64,000 nt of DNA from Ascidia mentula (Eukaryota > Chordata > Ascidiacea > Phlebobranchia > Ascidiidae), in contig OX387204.1 in the NCBI GenBank assembly GCA_947561715.1, positions 5,337,001 through 5,401,000 of the forward strand. The letters are read 5' to 3'. Under the pieces are notes generated by a model that saw only the letters and a program-made list of their open reading frames with translations, was not told where the DNA came from and did no database searches. Below are positions 36,001 through 49,000 of the stretch, piece after piece (position 1 is the first letter of the stretch; every line of letters begins with the position of its first letter). A program made the translations under genes and the position numbers.

Positions 36001-39000
36001 TATCTCAGGTGGATACACTGTTCCTACTGTCACTTGGTACAGGTTAGTCATGTGGAGATGTTTTTATTTTATATAAAAATATGGTACTATATAGAGGACC
36101 TACTCCAATTCCCTTTGATGCTTCATTGCTCATACACCAAATATCCCAAACATCAGGAGTTAATTCAGTGGTTTCACGTCTTGTTCTGAAAAATGCATCA
36201 AAATCTGATGAAGGAATTTATATTTGCAAATCCTCTAATACAGTTGGGCCTCAAAATGTTACAGAAAAAGTGCAACTAAGTGCACAAGTTTATGGTATGT
36301 TTTATACCATAGTTATATGTACTTGTTCCACTGATTTTCATTTGTTCACAGTTGAATCCACTCCACAACTTGTTAGTTCTCTACCAGGGAACACAACAGC
36401 TTTACCATTTTCTCAACAGCTCAATCTCACTTGCACTTTCTGTTCTTTGCCTTTATCTACAGTTAGTTGGAATGTTAATGGAAATAGTGTGACATCAAGC
36501 AATCAAGCTATGCCAATGTATATCTACTCGCATAAGATAAATTACCAAACTGTAGAAACAACACTTTTTATTTATAATGCTCTAATTTTGGGCCCTCAAG
36601 CCAATATTTCATGTCATGCTATAAACTCCTATGGCGACGTGAGCAACTTTTTTGTGTTTGGTAAGCAATCAACTTTATCTGTCCACAAGTATCCAATTTA
36701 AAAGCAAAATTTTATGTTCAGGTTTGGATTATTTTGACCACAACTATTATTTGTTTTCATCGACTAAAAAAAATTATCAAGATGGAGAAACTCACTGTCA
36801 GAAATATGGTTTAAATTCCCACCTGGCCATTGTTACAAGTCAACAAATACATCAGTTTGTTCAGCGAAGGGCAAACTTTTATGCGAGTACAGGGTATTGG
36901 ATTGCAGCAGATACATCAGGTAAGCATCTTATGCATATAGTTTGATCATCTAGTGTTATGGCTAGTTTAGTAATGTTAAGTAAGTAATGCTAGCTCAAGT
37001 GATTTAAGCATATAAATTCATCAATAATTAATTTATTATTGCTTTTTCAGCCTACATAGGAGCAAAAAAAGAGAATGGTCAATATTTTTGGGTCAATGGT
37101 ACACAGCTAAGTAAGTAGCGAGGTGTTTGCCTCACTACAAAATTATGTTTAACTCAAATGTATTTCAATTCAATCAAATAGATTCAACCTTTCAATCTTG
37201 GCATGCTGGATCATCAGGGACACATGAGTGTGTTGTTTATTCAAACAATGGAAATGTGAATTCTGAGTTTTTGTGGAAAACATCCAATTGTAATGAACTC
37301 CACTATTTTATTTGTCAGTTTAAAGGTAGTTTTTTGTTTTCGTGATAAAATAATGAAAATTTTATTTTTATTGAACATTAACGTTATTACAGTTTTTACA
37401 ACTTTTACAATTTGTTGAGTGTAGTTTTTTGTAATTTTAGCCTTGCCAATTACATTTCTTTCATCTGGAACTGTAGCATGTGCAGCCGACCAACTTTCTG
37501 TTAGATGGAGAGATATGACCAGTTTCATTGGAAAACTTACATTTAATCTAAACGTTGTGACTAACACTAACACTACTGGAATCCAAACAGTGTATGACAA
37601 AACAGAAACAGTGCAATCATCTGCAAATCATGAGTATCAAACATTACTTAAAGACCTCCATCCTATGCAAGATTACATTATACAGGTTCAGTTTGCTACA
37701 AACAAATTGGTGTTTCTGTGTGCTTTATGTCGGTGGCAATTTAATTCTAGGTCAAGCTTTTTCCACAATTGTGGAAGTTTCCTGCACCGATTGAAACTGT
37801 ATTGACAACTTCAAGTGTTATTCTAAAAAATATTTTGTTATCAATGAACATGAAAAAATGTAGAATTACTTGGATGTGGCCAAATAATGTAAACTTCTTC
37901 AAGGTTACTGGATTTAAGGTAGGACTATACATGAAAACAAACCAAAATATATTTCTCAAATGCTTGTCATGAAAGTATCTGTACACTTGGTATGCATTAA
38001 ACAAATCCAATATCTTGTGTTCTGCAATAATAATTAAATATATTGTACAGCTTAATAAAACAATTACATTGAACCTCTTATCATCAAACTCAACACAACT
38101 AGCTTCATGGCAAGAAGTGACTGTGGATGAAATCCCAGTCGGCAACATAAGCAACTCCACACATTCCTATGAATTCGAAGTGTTACCAAACCGAAAAGTT
38201 TCTGTTTCTGTTCAAGTCTTGAGTTGTTCAAAAACTGATTTACATCTTGTAGCTCATGGCCAATGTATTGCACCACCAACAGGTTAGTCTGAACTCAAGC
38301 CATTTTTAACATGGCAATATTCTTTTGGTGTTTTTTTTTTTGCAGAACCTGATGTTATTTCCACACCAACAAAGTTGCCTATTGGCCTGGCATTAACTAT
38401 ATTTGCTGCAGATGAAATGAATGGACCCATTAGGTACTCATCTGTAATCATTTTGAATGAAAGTCATTTGTTTTCACAACCTAAAACTTTGTAAGCCCGA
38501 TGGCTTTTGTTTTCCATGCTAACATGGAAAAATAGCATAAAAGTGTAATTTTGCACATCATTTTTAAATTGTTGTTCCAAAATATTTATTTCTTTTTAAG
38601 TTGCTATTTTGTCGTTGGATTGATCATTGGTCAAGAGACAAACAGTTCATTTAGTAGAACTTCAACCTGGAATCAATTAAAAAAAGTTCTTAGTGATGTA
38701 GAGTCTGGGTGGCATTGTGCTATAGCTATACCAAGGTACTGGTTACTTCATAATAAATGCAGGAACCGCAATTGACTTAATATACTTCATAGATTTAGTG
38801 GAAACTCAATTTCTAAAACAATTGGCGATGGTGAACAAACTTCTTGTCAAGTGAGAAAAAACTTTTCATTACCCAACCTCGAAACTTACAATTGCACCAA
38901 CAAGCCATTAAACATCACAAAACTTTACAAGTTTGTATGCATGTTTTTTTTAACTACAATAAACCACCATTTATTGATTTTGTACAACAGTTTTTTCGTT

Positions 39001-42000
39001 GTATCCACAACTGCAACTGGTAGCTCTGTTGCTGTGAAATCCAGCCAACCTGTTAAAATGAGCAAGAACACAGAACCTCAACCCACACAACTTCCACCCA
39101 AAGATTTGCCAATAGGTTGATTCTCAATGCTTCTGTTTAAAGTTTTCTATACAAATTATGCAAATCAAAAAGTACACTCTGTTTATTCTACATTTTGCAT
39201 TGGATGTTTTGCTATTGTACATGTTAGGTTCAGTTAGGTGGTTCAAGCATTTTATTGCAGGTATTATAGTTGGAAGTTGTGTCGTGTTCCTATTGCTTGT
39301 CTTAATTGTGGCCGGAATCATTTTCTACAGGTTAGAGTTTGAGCTAATGGTGTGCTATTCTGTTTTCCACCTCAATAAAACTTATGTTTTGAAGAAGGAA
39401 GAGACAGGCGGAAAAGAGCTCAAATACATCTGGAAAACATGTTGTTAACGAACGAACAGATAATGTCTGGAACCAAAGCGAAGGTTTAAACACGCTATCA
39501 CTTATTGAATAACATGTACAGTAACCTGGGGCTTGGAATCGTTCTTTGCATTACGATCGTTCTGGTATAGTAAGTTTCTTAGTTCTGCATAACCATGCGC
39601 TTCCTTGTATGATGCAGGCGTGAAACATAATGATGAAGCTGTGTACGCAAACACTGGGTTTAGCGTGTATGCCAACATAGGTTTAGATCATTCTATCGCA
39701 CTCAACCAATTACTCAGAACATATGACAACTACACACGTGATTCCGCAAAGTTGATGTCACAGTTTGAGGTATTACACGATATGTCCGTATGCTGGAACT
39801 TTAATTTACATATGTGCTCTTGTATCTCGCATTAGCTTTTTTATATTTATTCTCCAACATAACTTTGCAACTATTAACTAATTCTGCCTTCGCTTTGTCA
39901 TATAAGACCGAAGTAGTCGCACAATTATATTTTACTACATGTATGTGTTCTGGAATTTTTGTTAATTAGTGCTATAGCTAGGAATAAAATAATGATAAAT
40001 TCAGTAAAACTAGTTTTTTTTACTTTCAACAGGAATTAAAACAAGTTTCGGAACAAATTGTTTTGGAACAAACCGTTGCAAGGGCAAATCACAACAAAGA
40101 CCGAAACAAATACAAAAACAACCTTCCATGTAAGACCCTTTAAAAAACACACAAGTAAAAAAACTTATCCAATGCAAAATTATCTGCAGATAACTTCAAC
40201 CGAGTGAAACTGGAGAGGGAAGAGGTTGAGAGCAACGACTACATTAACGCGTCGTTTGTCACAGTAAGTATTGACTGCCGTCGGTAAGCTGGTTGTGTAA
40301 ACACCTAAATGCACACTATTCGTCATACACTTGGTTGCCGTCAACCTCGAACCTAAAATAAGTACGACTGGAAGAAGGATACGTTTTTTTTCTTTTGATG
40401 CAGCCAAAGTGTTACGATACTACAGAAGTTGAACATTATGACTTCTTTGCCAAGGGTAATATCATAATGTCATAAAAACCATGTTAGCAAATGACAGAAA
40501 ACGACATGCATTTAAAATTATCGGAGCTAAACAGCTTTGGAACACAAATCACGAATTTACTCATAATTTCGAGAACAAAAACACTGGCCCATATTGTTGT
40601 TAACATTGTCATGTTTGAAAAACGTTCAAACTGATGATGGCATAAGTTTTTCAAACATGACAATGTTCATAGCAGTATGGGCCAGTCTTTTTATTCTCTA
40701 TTATTATTTAGAATAAACAACTTGAATTGCTAAAAAAAACAAAGACGCCCAATCAGAAATAGGGACTAATCTTAAAGGAGGCGATATGATATCCTTTATT
40801 ATTCACTGGAAAGCACGAAACGTTCCAGACCAATAGTGGTTTGTTTATGTTGGTGTAGGGCACTGTTCTACGACGTGAATTCAATGTTTAGTATTTCAAG
40901 GTATCTTAAACAAATTTAGTGTTGATTGTTATGCTGTGTATTATACGGTAGAGTTCACATATGCTTTTGTAAAAAGAAGACTTTCTAAAACTATAATCAG
41001 TACACAATTTCCAATCAAACTAAACATGTTGTGTTGTTAAACCACAAGGGCTACTCTGGCAACGTGAAATTCATCGCCGCTCAGGCCCCCGTGTTCACAA
41101 CCATCGAACACTTCTGGCAGATGATATGGGAAAATAACTGCAAGGTTATCGTCATGCTCACCAACATCTTTGAAAACGGCAAAGTGAGCTTTTTTTACGA
41201 CTTCAAGCCCTTTCCAGCAAACAACATACAAATACTTTATCATATTTTGCAGCATAAATGTGAGAAATATTGGCCTGAAGTAAACGAAGACATCCAGTGT
41301 GGGAAATTCTTTGTTAAAACAACACAAGAGAAATGGTTTGGAAGCTACATCATTCGCACATCTCCATCTTTCAGAGCGACCAGACGGTAAAACAAAGAAC
41401 TCACAACAAAGTTTTATGTTTTAGACACTCTTAATACATATGGGTTTGTCATATTCTAGTTTATATGCTCGATAAATTTCAGTTGCGGAATTAAAAATTC
41501 CTACGTTTGCGAAACCGGGAATACTTGTACCCGGAAGTTGGTGGCGTTACGTAGGACTATGAGTGTCCCCATCATGCCAGATTCGTAATCTACGTGTAAC
41601 GTGTATTTGTGAACAGCAATACCGCGTGGTGACTCAGTGCCACTACTCGACCTGGCCCGACCACGGGGTTCCCGTTTGCACAACTCCGCTTCTCCGGCTC
41701 CACCAAGTGGTTGAAGAAAGCCGAGGCGAGGATGATTCCCCTGTTCTTGTTCATTGCAGGTTTGCGCAATCACAAGTAATTTGTTTCAGATAAAATTTAT
41801 TGTCATTGCTTTGTGGTAAAAATGTGATTACGACGATGAACCATTGTTTGTGCAAATTGACGTCACTTTTCTCACGGGTTGTTCGGGAATAACATTTTGT
41901 AAATGCATAAATCTTTTTGTTTACAACTTATTTATGTTACACACAGTTTCTTCAAACCTTGTCTATTGTTTAAAGTGCTGGCGCTGGAAGAACAGGTACC

Positions 42001-44450
42001 TACATTGCCTTGGACATTCTGCAGGAGCAAATGTCGGCAGAGGGAAGGGTCGACGTGTTTACTGCTGTGCTGAATATGAGGAAGCAGAGATGCGACATGG
42101 TTCAAAACCTTGTGAGAATTGACAGGCTCGAAAATATATGCCCTGTATTGTTTGAAGACTTCACACTTCCTGCACTAATTTTCCATGAAAATTGTTACCA
42201 TACTTGTCAATTATAATCGGGCATTCGTCTCTGTTATAAATGTTTACACAGACGTAGATAATTCCTTCACTCTTTTTAGAACCAATACATTCTCGTCCAT
42301 AAGCTTCTTGTTGAAATTCACGTGATTGGATCCACTGACTTTTCATGTAACAACTTCGCCAAGAATTGTGCCAGACAAGAACAGTAAGTAACCCAATATG
42401 ATTGTGCTACAAATGTGCGGATGCTTTCTCCAATGAAATCCAAACAGCCCCTGTGCAAATTTATCAGTATGATCATAATTGTAGTTTAACGTAACGGCCA
42501 GCGTACAACTACATACCGGACACTTTTACTACTTGGATCGCAATAAACACATCGTGTTGACATTCTTTTTTAAGGATTAATGTTATTGCAATTTCGGTTT
42601 ATTTTCATATGACAGGTTTGTTGTGTTACATGTTTAAAGCCGTGTTCACGTTTCAGGTTGGAGACTGAATTCAAGTTGTTGGATGTGGTTTCTCCCATTG
42701 ACACAAATCAATCTATTGCTCGACAACCTTCCAACATCACATCAAGTCGCGACAACACTGTGTTGCCATGTGAGTAACCCACGATAAACATCGTTTTTTG
42801 TATAAGATAAGGTAATTTTTCTCACAGATAATTGCTCGCTTGTGCAACTTAGTGACAACTTCTACATCATCGCATCATTCGTGCAGGTAAATCTTCGCAT
42901 GGCCACGGGTCATGTTATGTATCATGTATTACGTAATGCGTAATTTAGAAATCTACCTTGACGTTGGTATGAACTATGAACCAACAAAAAATGGACAAAA
43001 ATTGTAAATAATTCCATTAGGGTTATGACGGGACCAACGCCTACATCGTAACACAAGGTCCAACTTCGCAAAACGCTGAAATCTTCTGGCAGATGGTTTC
43101 ATCTTACAACGTGGCTGGGATCGTCATGCTTACGTCTACAGACAAAGTAATTACGTTTTAGAAAATGTGGTGATTGATATAAAAATGCTGTAGTTACATT
43201 CGTAACAACGCCCATAGACAGTCAGTTGATCCACATGTTCTTTCTTGTGATTTTCGAAATCTTATTACCTCGCATTTACACCAGGGATCAAGTTTCCAGT
43301 ATTGGACGGACGACGTCAACACCCAACTTCAGTTCAGTTACCTGAACGTTACCATGACAACGAAAAATCAATCGACACCCGGTATTATGAGGCGCGACTT
43401 TCATGTGGAAGATCCTGACGACTCGGTAATCGTGTCTACTATGAGGCTGTATATATATTTATATACTGTAGTTATCCAATAATGATACAGTGACCCATCG
43501 ACTTAAAATTTATTCAAAGATTTGTGTTCTCTATAATCTAATAAGTGGCGGACGCTTGCAATTTCGTGGTGAATCATTTGCTACTTGTGAAAGTTACGAA
43601 AACACTTCCCAATAGTACGTAACGTTAGTATTGGCGTTTCCACCCTAAATATGTGTATATAGTAGTGTTGTTGAGGGACAAAATTAACTATTAGCTTCAC
43701 AATCCAATTGGTATGGCCTGTCTCACGTACCTGAAACGCCGAAAAGGTTCCCTATTAAATTGATTTTGTAACATCTATGGTTGCTGCAGCTGACGTATTA
43801 AGCATACAGCTATCTTTATAACAGAGGACAGTGACGCATCTACAATGTGACGTGGCAAACCTGGGTGAGGAAAGTGTGATGATTGATCGTTTAATTCAGC
43901 TGGTTGGAGAAGCGCACTCGATGAGACAAGACAGTCGTCCTATTGTTGTACATTGCAGGTATTCCGGTTGTCCCCACAGTAACATTATTGCTTGCCAATA
44001 TCTATCACAAATTTGTTGTTCATGCAGTGATGGAGCTGGTTTGTCCGGGATCTTCTGTGCTCTCTCCAACCTCGTGGACCGAAATAGAAATGAATGCTGG
44101 ATCGATATTTTCAGAACTGTCAAAGATTTACGGGATATGAGACCACTTATGGTTCGAACTCAGGTAAAAAGGGGGCTAATGTTTGCCAAATATTCTCTTT
44201 ATTTTTCAAACAGAAGAGTATTCAGGCATTGTTTAATTCCAGCAATAACAACATAGGACAGAGGATGATAACTTAACACTTAACGTATGCTACATACAGG
44301 ACCACTGTTTCGACCTATAATGTCCTGTATACAGTTTACTTTAAACATATTATTGGCCTCATGACGTCATATTTTTAGGATGAATATCTCATGCTGTGCA
44401 GAGCTATGAAAAGTTACCTCCCGTCCAAAATTATTTATTCCAACCTGTGA
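33038..44450 (+). CDS. Gene D: lectin/Ig/FN3 receptor-type tyrosine phosphatase, type 2, frameshifted
   Basis: Thirty-three exons with the standard domain order. Every splice site reads well, but exon 23 (41253-41386) is 134 bases where all paralogues have 135. One T is missing in IIRTF (CACATCTCC here, CACATTCTCC in E, about 41359-41362). Translation then ends shortly after, before the WPD loop and catalytic Cys, so the product would keep the lectin/Ig/FN3 ectodomain, membrane helix and a partial D1. The D1 bases downstream remain conserved ([15 protein letters not shown]), so the lesion is recent or is an assembly error. In D2, YINAS has become YIIAS, and the signature is HCSDGAGLSG. It may be a membrane-bound decoy or a pseudogene. 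Confidence 0.8.
33723..33870. repeat. Inverted repeat element, gene D intron 1
   Basis: Left arm AACTTTGAAAA then CAAAGCTATAAGATGCTGTT; right arm AACAGCATCTTAGCTTTG then TTCAAAGTT. Arms are about 40 bases. Between them is a second hairpin, AGTAAAC / GTTTACT. The same element occurs in gene E at 46728-46876, so it predates the D-E duplication. MITE-like. Confidence 0.6.
34190..34820 (-). mobile_element. Antisense LINE relic, gene D intron 1
   Basis: Homologous to the relics in B, C, E and F. It includes the block complementary to the RQGDP-coding region (about 34735-34755) and a decayed downstream frame at 34455-34210. No intact protein. Confidence 0.5.
34831..34916. repeat. Two-copy 43-bp tandem repeat, gene D intron 1
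   Basis: The unit starts TAGTATTCTATGATTTT and ends ATGATTTCAACA; it occurs at 34831-34873 and 34874-34916. Gene E has only one unit (47837-47879), so this is a recent duplication in D or a loss in E. Confidence 0.75.
39398..44450 (+). other. Gene D cytoplasmic exons 18-33
   Basis: Exons: 39398-39483 (an acceptor three bases earlier is possible), 39618-39769 juxtamembrane (AVYANT, SVYANI); D1 40033-40129, 40190-40263, 41049-41183, 41253-41386 (frameshifted), 41617-41759, 41976-42111, 42280-42383; D2 42657-42769, 42828-42886, 43021-43146, 43285-43425, 43825-43958, 44028-44163, 44379-44450. The tail is IIYSNL. Nearly identical to gene E exon by exon. Confidence 0.82.
40583..40686. repeat. Long intronic hairpin, gene D intron 21
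   Basis: Arms of about 41 bases (ACTGGCCCATATTGTTG... and its inverse ...ATGGGCCAGT) around a 22-base loop. It sits in about 570 bases that gene C lacks in the same intron. It could be a MITE or a transcribed hairpin RNA; the gene E twin is at 53907-54010. Confidence 0.6.
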
Positions 44451-44585
44451 TGTTCGAATACCAGAACGAATGTTTATTTGACTTATTGATGATAAACACT
44501 TCTTTTTACGTTTGTGTTTTGCTGATTTCGATTTTGTTTTTCTTGTTACATGTAATACTTTCTGCTATTTGTACAAAAACGTGTA

Positions 44586-44591
44586 AATAAA
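44586..44591 (+). terminator. Candidate polyadenylation signal, gene D
   Basis: AATAAA lies 136 bases after the stop, as in gene C. Confidence 0.5.
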
Positions 44592-44782
44592 AGTGTGTGG
44601 TAAACAACAAAGCTTTACATGTATTTTTACAATTACTTAAACCACAGCTAGAACAATTTTTAAAAAACTGTGTAGAAAACTCACCACCTCCGTAGCAGAA
44701 AGGTCTGGGTACATACAAAACATCTTGTTCATTTTTGCAATATACTAGTGAATTATAACATCAAAAACAGAAATATATTTGT

Positions 44783-44997
44783 GTATAAGCTGCAGACAGC
44801 TAGATGGCCACTGTTTCGACCTATAAGGTCTCATCAGTGCAGCTGGTGTGATTATCAGACGACTTTGCTGACCAAACGGCCAAGCAAAGACTTCCACTTT
44901 GTGGTGACTATATAATCACCGTTATCCGTTGGGCACCAAACTAGGTGCAAGCTTACGGAGAAAACAAGGTGGAAACACTATGGCCAAGCAAAGCTCA
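44783..44997 (-). mobile_element. 215-bp insertion carrying a hammerhead ribozyme (D-E spacer)
   Basis: Duplicate of 31707-31921 with the same 14-base flanking repeats (44769-44782 and 44998-45011). Shared flanks show it was copied with the spacer, not inserted twice. Confidence 0.7.
44788..44844 (-). ncRNA. Hammerhead ribozyme, type I, copy 2
   Basis: The fold equals copy 1. The only change within the motif is the stem II loop: GACCT-TAT-AGGTC here, against CAT in copy 1. Core CTGATGA, GAA and GTC, and all stem pairs, are kept. The variable base falls only in the loop, which fits selection on structure or youth. Confidence 0.85.
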
Positions 44998-45699
44998 AGA
45001 AATATATTTGTTTGTTCGACATTATTTTTTTAAATCATTGTTAGAATGTTTCCGTATGTTGTATACTGCATAGTGCAGAAAAAGAACAGAATAATTACTA
45101 TGCAGCAAGACCGTACCACAACGAATCTGCAAATTCTGTGGTGGATAGTTCCGGTAGATGTCATTAAAGCGCTACATTCGTGTGTTACAGATAGAAGTTG
45201 CTTAACACACTTTCGGTCACTCTATTCCGACAGTAGTTTGTCGAATAACGTTGTAGTGCTTTTTTCGGGAGCGCATCGAACCATGCATTGACAGCAATTT
45301 TACGCTTCGACGTTGACATGAAGGCATTGGTATTATCAATTTTTACCAGCCCAACTGTACTTTCAAACAAAGTTTTTTTTTCACCAAATTAAAGTAAAAT
45401 AAGTATAAACACAGATGTATCCGAATTGTAGTAAATGTGTCACAGAAAAATGACGAATAAATACAACAATCGTTAGTTGATAAATTTGTCATGACCAACC
45501 ATTTGGATTCAATTTTGACACAAGGACATTGTAAGCGACATTAACACAAGTTTTTGCTTCAGGAAGTACCTTTAAACTCTTCAACGTACAGAATACTAAG
45601 GTATACTGACATATAATACCACAAAAGTGTTAATACGTAAAGATGCTTAAAAACCATGGGTACGTATTTAAATTACTCCAAAGAGACATAACTTTGCAA

Positions 45700-46018
45700 A
45701 ACATAATGTCGATTTATAGAGTTGTTAGTTCATGCAGGAGGTAAATAGTTGATGATTCACGAATTAAACACTCACAGTGTGGCTCTACACAGAGGCATAA
45801 CAATTGACTCATGCTGTCTGCAAAGAACTGCTGTCGGGGGTTCAGGATTGGTAGAAGAGTTAACATCAGCCAAGAATAATAGTTGCAACAGTTGTAAACA
45901 TTGTATTCTCTTCTGTAATTCAACAATTTATCCGTGTTAATGTTTATAAACGTCTCTGGATGTTTATCTTGTAGTGTTTTTCGTCTAAAGTTTATAGTTG
46001 TAAGTTGTTACAAACGCA
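45700..46018 (+). promoter_or_regulatory. Conserved 5' flank of gene E
   Basis: Nearly identical to 32720-33037. Contains GATTTATAGAGTTGTTAG and TTTATAGTTGTAAG. Promoter role inferred from position only. Confidence 0.3.
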
Positions 46019-49000
46019 ATGATTTTTTGGTTGGTTCTTGTCGTACTTCAGGCTTTGCTTCAACCTTCTATTGGTCAAGGTAAGTGTGATTTGTTAATGC
46101 AAACAAAACCCAACAAATTTGTGTGGTTGTTTCATAATTTACTACATAACAATAAAATGACCGCAGTATTTTTGTGATTAAAGTTTTGGAAAATAAACTC
46201 CACTCTGGAGAAAAGTTCGTTTCAACTTTAATTTGGCTTAATAAGTTTGTGATGTTAATTATCGCAGTCAATGAGTAAAAAATGTAAATACTCTTCGAAC
46301 AAACACTTGAAATTTTAAAAAAGTAAACCGCAGACGTAACAAATTATGTGGGATATTTCAGACAGTACACGACCATTTAGTTTCACGAAGGTATACAGTG
46401 TTTTTTTTGCTATGTATAATTCACAGTTAGCGCATGTGCATTGTTCAAAAAATTAACAAATTAAGAAATGGTTGGGTTCTTTTCCACGTATACTTGCTCA
46501 TGCAAATAACAAGTCTGCCACATTACAACGCACAATCTATGAAAAGTTTACCATGTAGGCTATATCCGAGTGAATTCCAAATAGTTTTTCAGAATCTGTT
46601 AAATTTAGATTTCGTCGTATTTTTGCTCTTAAAATAAAATAACATTTTCCTAGTACACAATGACCATCGGGTACGAACAAAAAAAAATGACAAACAGTTT
46701 CTACTTTGCAAAATAATTGGAGTTAATAACTTTGAAAAAAAAAACAAAGCTATAAGATGCTGTTAATCATTTCAAGTAAACTGATGTGGTACTGATGATG
46801 AACCAATTATAGGTTCGAAACGTTTACTCAAAAAATGATTAACAGCATCTTAGCTTTGGCTTTTTTATTCAAAGTTTCTACTTCCTTCCTTCAAAAAAGC
46901 ACATAGGCTACTATGTATTCCCCCATAAACGATTGTAATTGCTTGTTGCTAGTCACGGCACTAAGATTCAATTTAATTAGGAAGCTTCTTAGTTTGTCTT
47001 CTATGGTTGATATGCACCTAAACATGTTTATAAACAAGGTGCCGTATGGGATTTGTTCTCTAATTCTTTTGTCCCAAATAGGCCTATAGCATATTGTGCT
47101 TTCGGTTTATGACCAACCTTTTTGTTAAAGTAAACAATAAATGTATTTTGTTTTGATCCGGGCGTGTAAAGCTAGATTTATCGAATTGACATGGGATTTG
47201 TATGGTGGAAAACACTCAAAATTCCCACTCGGGGGAAAATTTCAAGATAAGTTTAATAAATTCGACAAAATCAACATTGTTGGGTGTTAAACCGCAATTG
47301 TGTCGTATGTCACATAGGATGTAAACCAAGCGTTCCAAACTTTTTGCATACAAGCTCCTACAGTGGATCATGAGGGTAAGATTCGCCTCAATCGTGGAGA
47401 TTACATTTCCATTTATAATTGTTTCTAACCACTTTTTGTTGCAAAAGAGCATTTCCACCACCTTCTAAAGATTCTTTAACCTCATCATCGTGTAGTTTTT
47501 TTAAACCATTTTAAGTTCAGTGCAAGAAGGTAGGTGAATGTCAATCACGCCGAGGCCGCCTTCGTCTACATCCAAACATATCTTCTCCCGATTAATTTTT
47601 TAAAAAAGGCGCCTTCCAAAAAACGATTATATCGTCTGCACACATTGAAACTATAAATTCGTGTTGGTTAATTTCAATGCCTGGAAAGTTGGCCTTTTTA
47701 AATGCTGTCGCAAGACATTCTATACATAAAATAAAAAGTGGGTCTCCTTGCCTTACTCCAAGCAATGATTTTAAAAGTTATTGCTCCAAGTTTAATTGCA
47801 AACTCCAGCAAAAATTATAGCAAGTGTATGGCAACTTAGTATTCTATGATTTTTTTTGGTGGTAACTATGATTTCAACATACCGTATTTTACGGACCATA
47901 AGGCGCAACTTAAATCCTTTTTTTCCTCATAAATTGATCGTGCGCCTTATATGCCGGTGCGCCTAATGTATGGATCAAGTAGTGCTTTATTGCCTACACT
48001 CAAAACCAGTACCGATACTATTATAAATAAACCACCGTCTTACACAATAAACTACGGTAAAAGCAACTAGCAACTGTGATATTCATACTATTGTGACTTG
48101 CTTACATTTATTACGTAACAAGTTTTTGTTTAATGAGCTTTATACGGTAACCCATACTCCTTAAAATACGTTGCGTTCTATAGCCCGGTGCGCCTTATGT
48201 ATGAACAAAAAACTAATCAAAGCAATTTATTGACAGTGCGCCTTATAATCGGGTGCGCTTTATGGTCCGTAAAATACGGTAGTATACTCTATTATACTAT
48301 GATTTTACTCTTTAAAAGTATACTGTGATTTTAAGGTCTTGTTTTAGCGACATCTAGCGTCGTGGTTTGCATTTTACTGACAACTGGTTTCAAACTTGAG
48401 TTCTTCAATCTTTTGCAGAATTAATTACAACTACTACAGTGGACAAGTATGCGTTGTACTTTTTCAACCATACCTACAATAAGACAGATGCTGCATTAGC
48501 ATGCGCACAATTAGGATCACATCTTGTCCAAATTCTGAGTGAACAAATACAAAGTGCTATTGATGAAGTCCTACCTTTGGTAACAGAAGCGTCTGGAACG
48601 CATTTGCGGGAATTTTGTTATTGGTGTGATGCAAATAACCCTAGTGAGAGTATACTCACATGGGGAAGCTCATCTTTGGTTGGAAGTTACCAAAACTGGA
48701 ATACCGGTACCAATGAACCAAATGGCGCCAATGAAAAGTGCGTTGGTGTCATCGGTGTTGAAAGACGAGTCAACGGTCAAAATGTTTTTGGAAAATGGAT
48801 TGATTTTCCTTGCAGTATACTGCTAAACTACTACATATGTCAAAAAAGTATCCTTATTGCCTTTGCTTTTTATTGTCTTAGCCTGACTCACATTTTTTTT
48901 GTATAGAATTGTTAATTCTGGATTTGACAAGTTATGTAGTGCGCAATTTTACGAACATTTCCATATCTGGCAAAACATGGTTTAAGGAAGTAGTTAACAT

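Larger units (their letters stand above)
33038..39330 (+). other. Gene D ectodomain and transmembrane exons 1-17
   Basis: Exons: 33038-33098 signal; 35055-35483 lectin 1 (NEPNGAKEKC, WIDFPC); 35548-35838 Ig-like 1; 35928-36042 and 36095-36294 Ig 2; 36352-36660 Ig 3; 36722-36919, 37051-37110, 37182-37325 lectin 2; 37441-37685 (one codon longer, NTNTTG), 37751-37918, 38051-38282 FN3 pair; 38346-38433, 38601-38735, 38793-38930, 38991-39115 membrane-proximal; 39261-39330 transmembrane. All frames are open. Confidence 0.8.
44451..45700. other. Spacer between genes D and E
   Basis: 3' UTR, the hammerhead insertion and unannotated spacer. No coding frame with family resemblance was seen. Confidence 0.6.
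44170..47880. repeat. Recent segmental duplicate of 31095-34920
   Basis: The last intron of the upstream gene, 3' UTR, spacer, 5' flank, exon 1 and intron 1 match 31095-34920 almost base for base. Differences are a few indels, for example 26 extra bases near 46456-46482 and the missing 43-bp repeat unit. The genes D and E 3' halves match equally well, so about 13 kb was copied recently. Confidence 0.8.
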
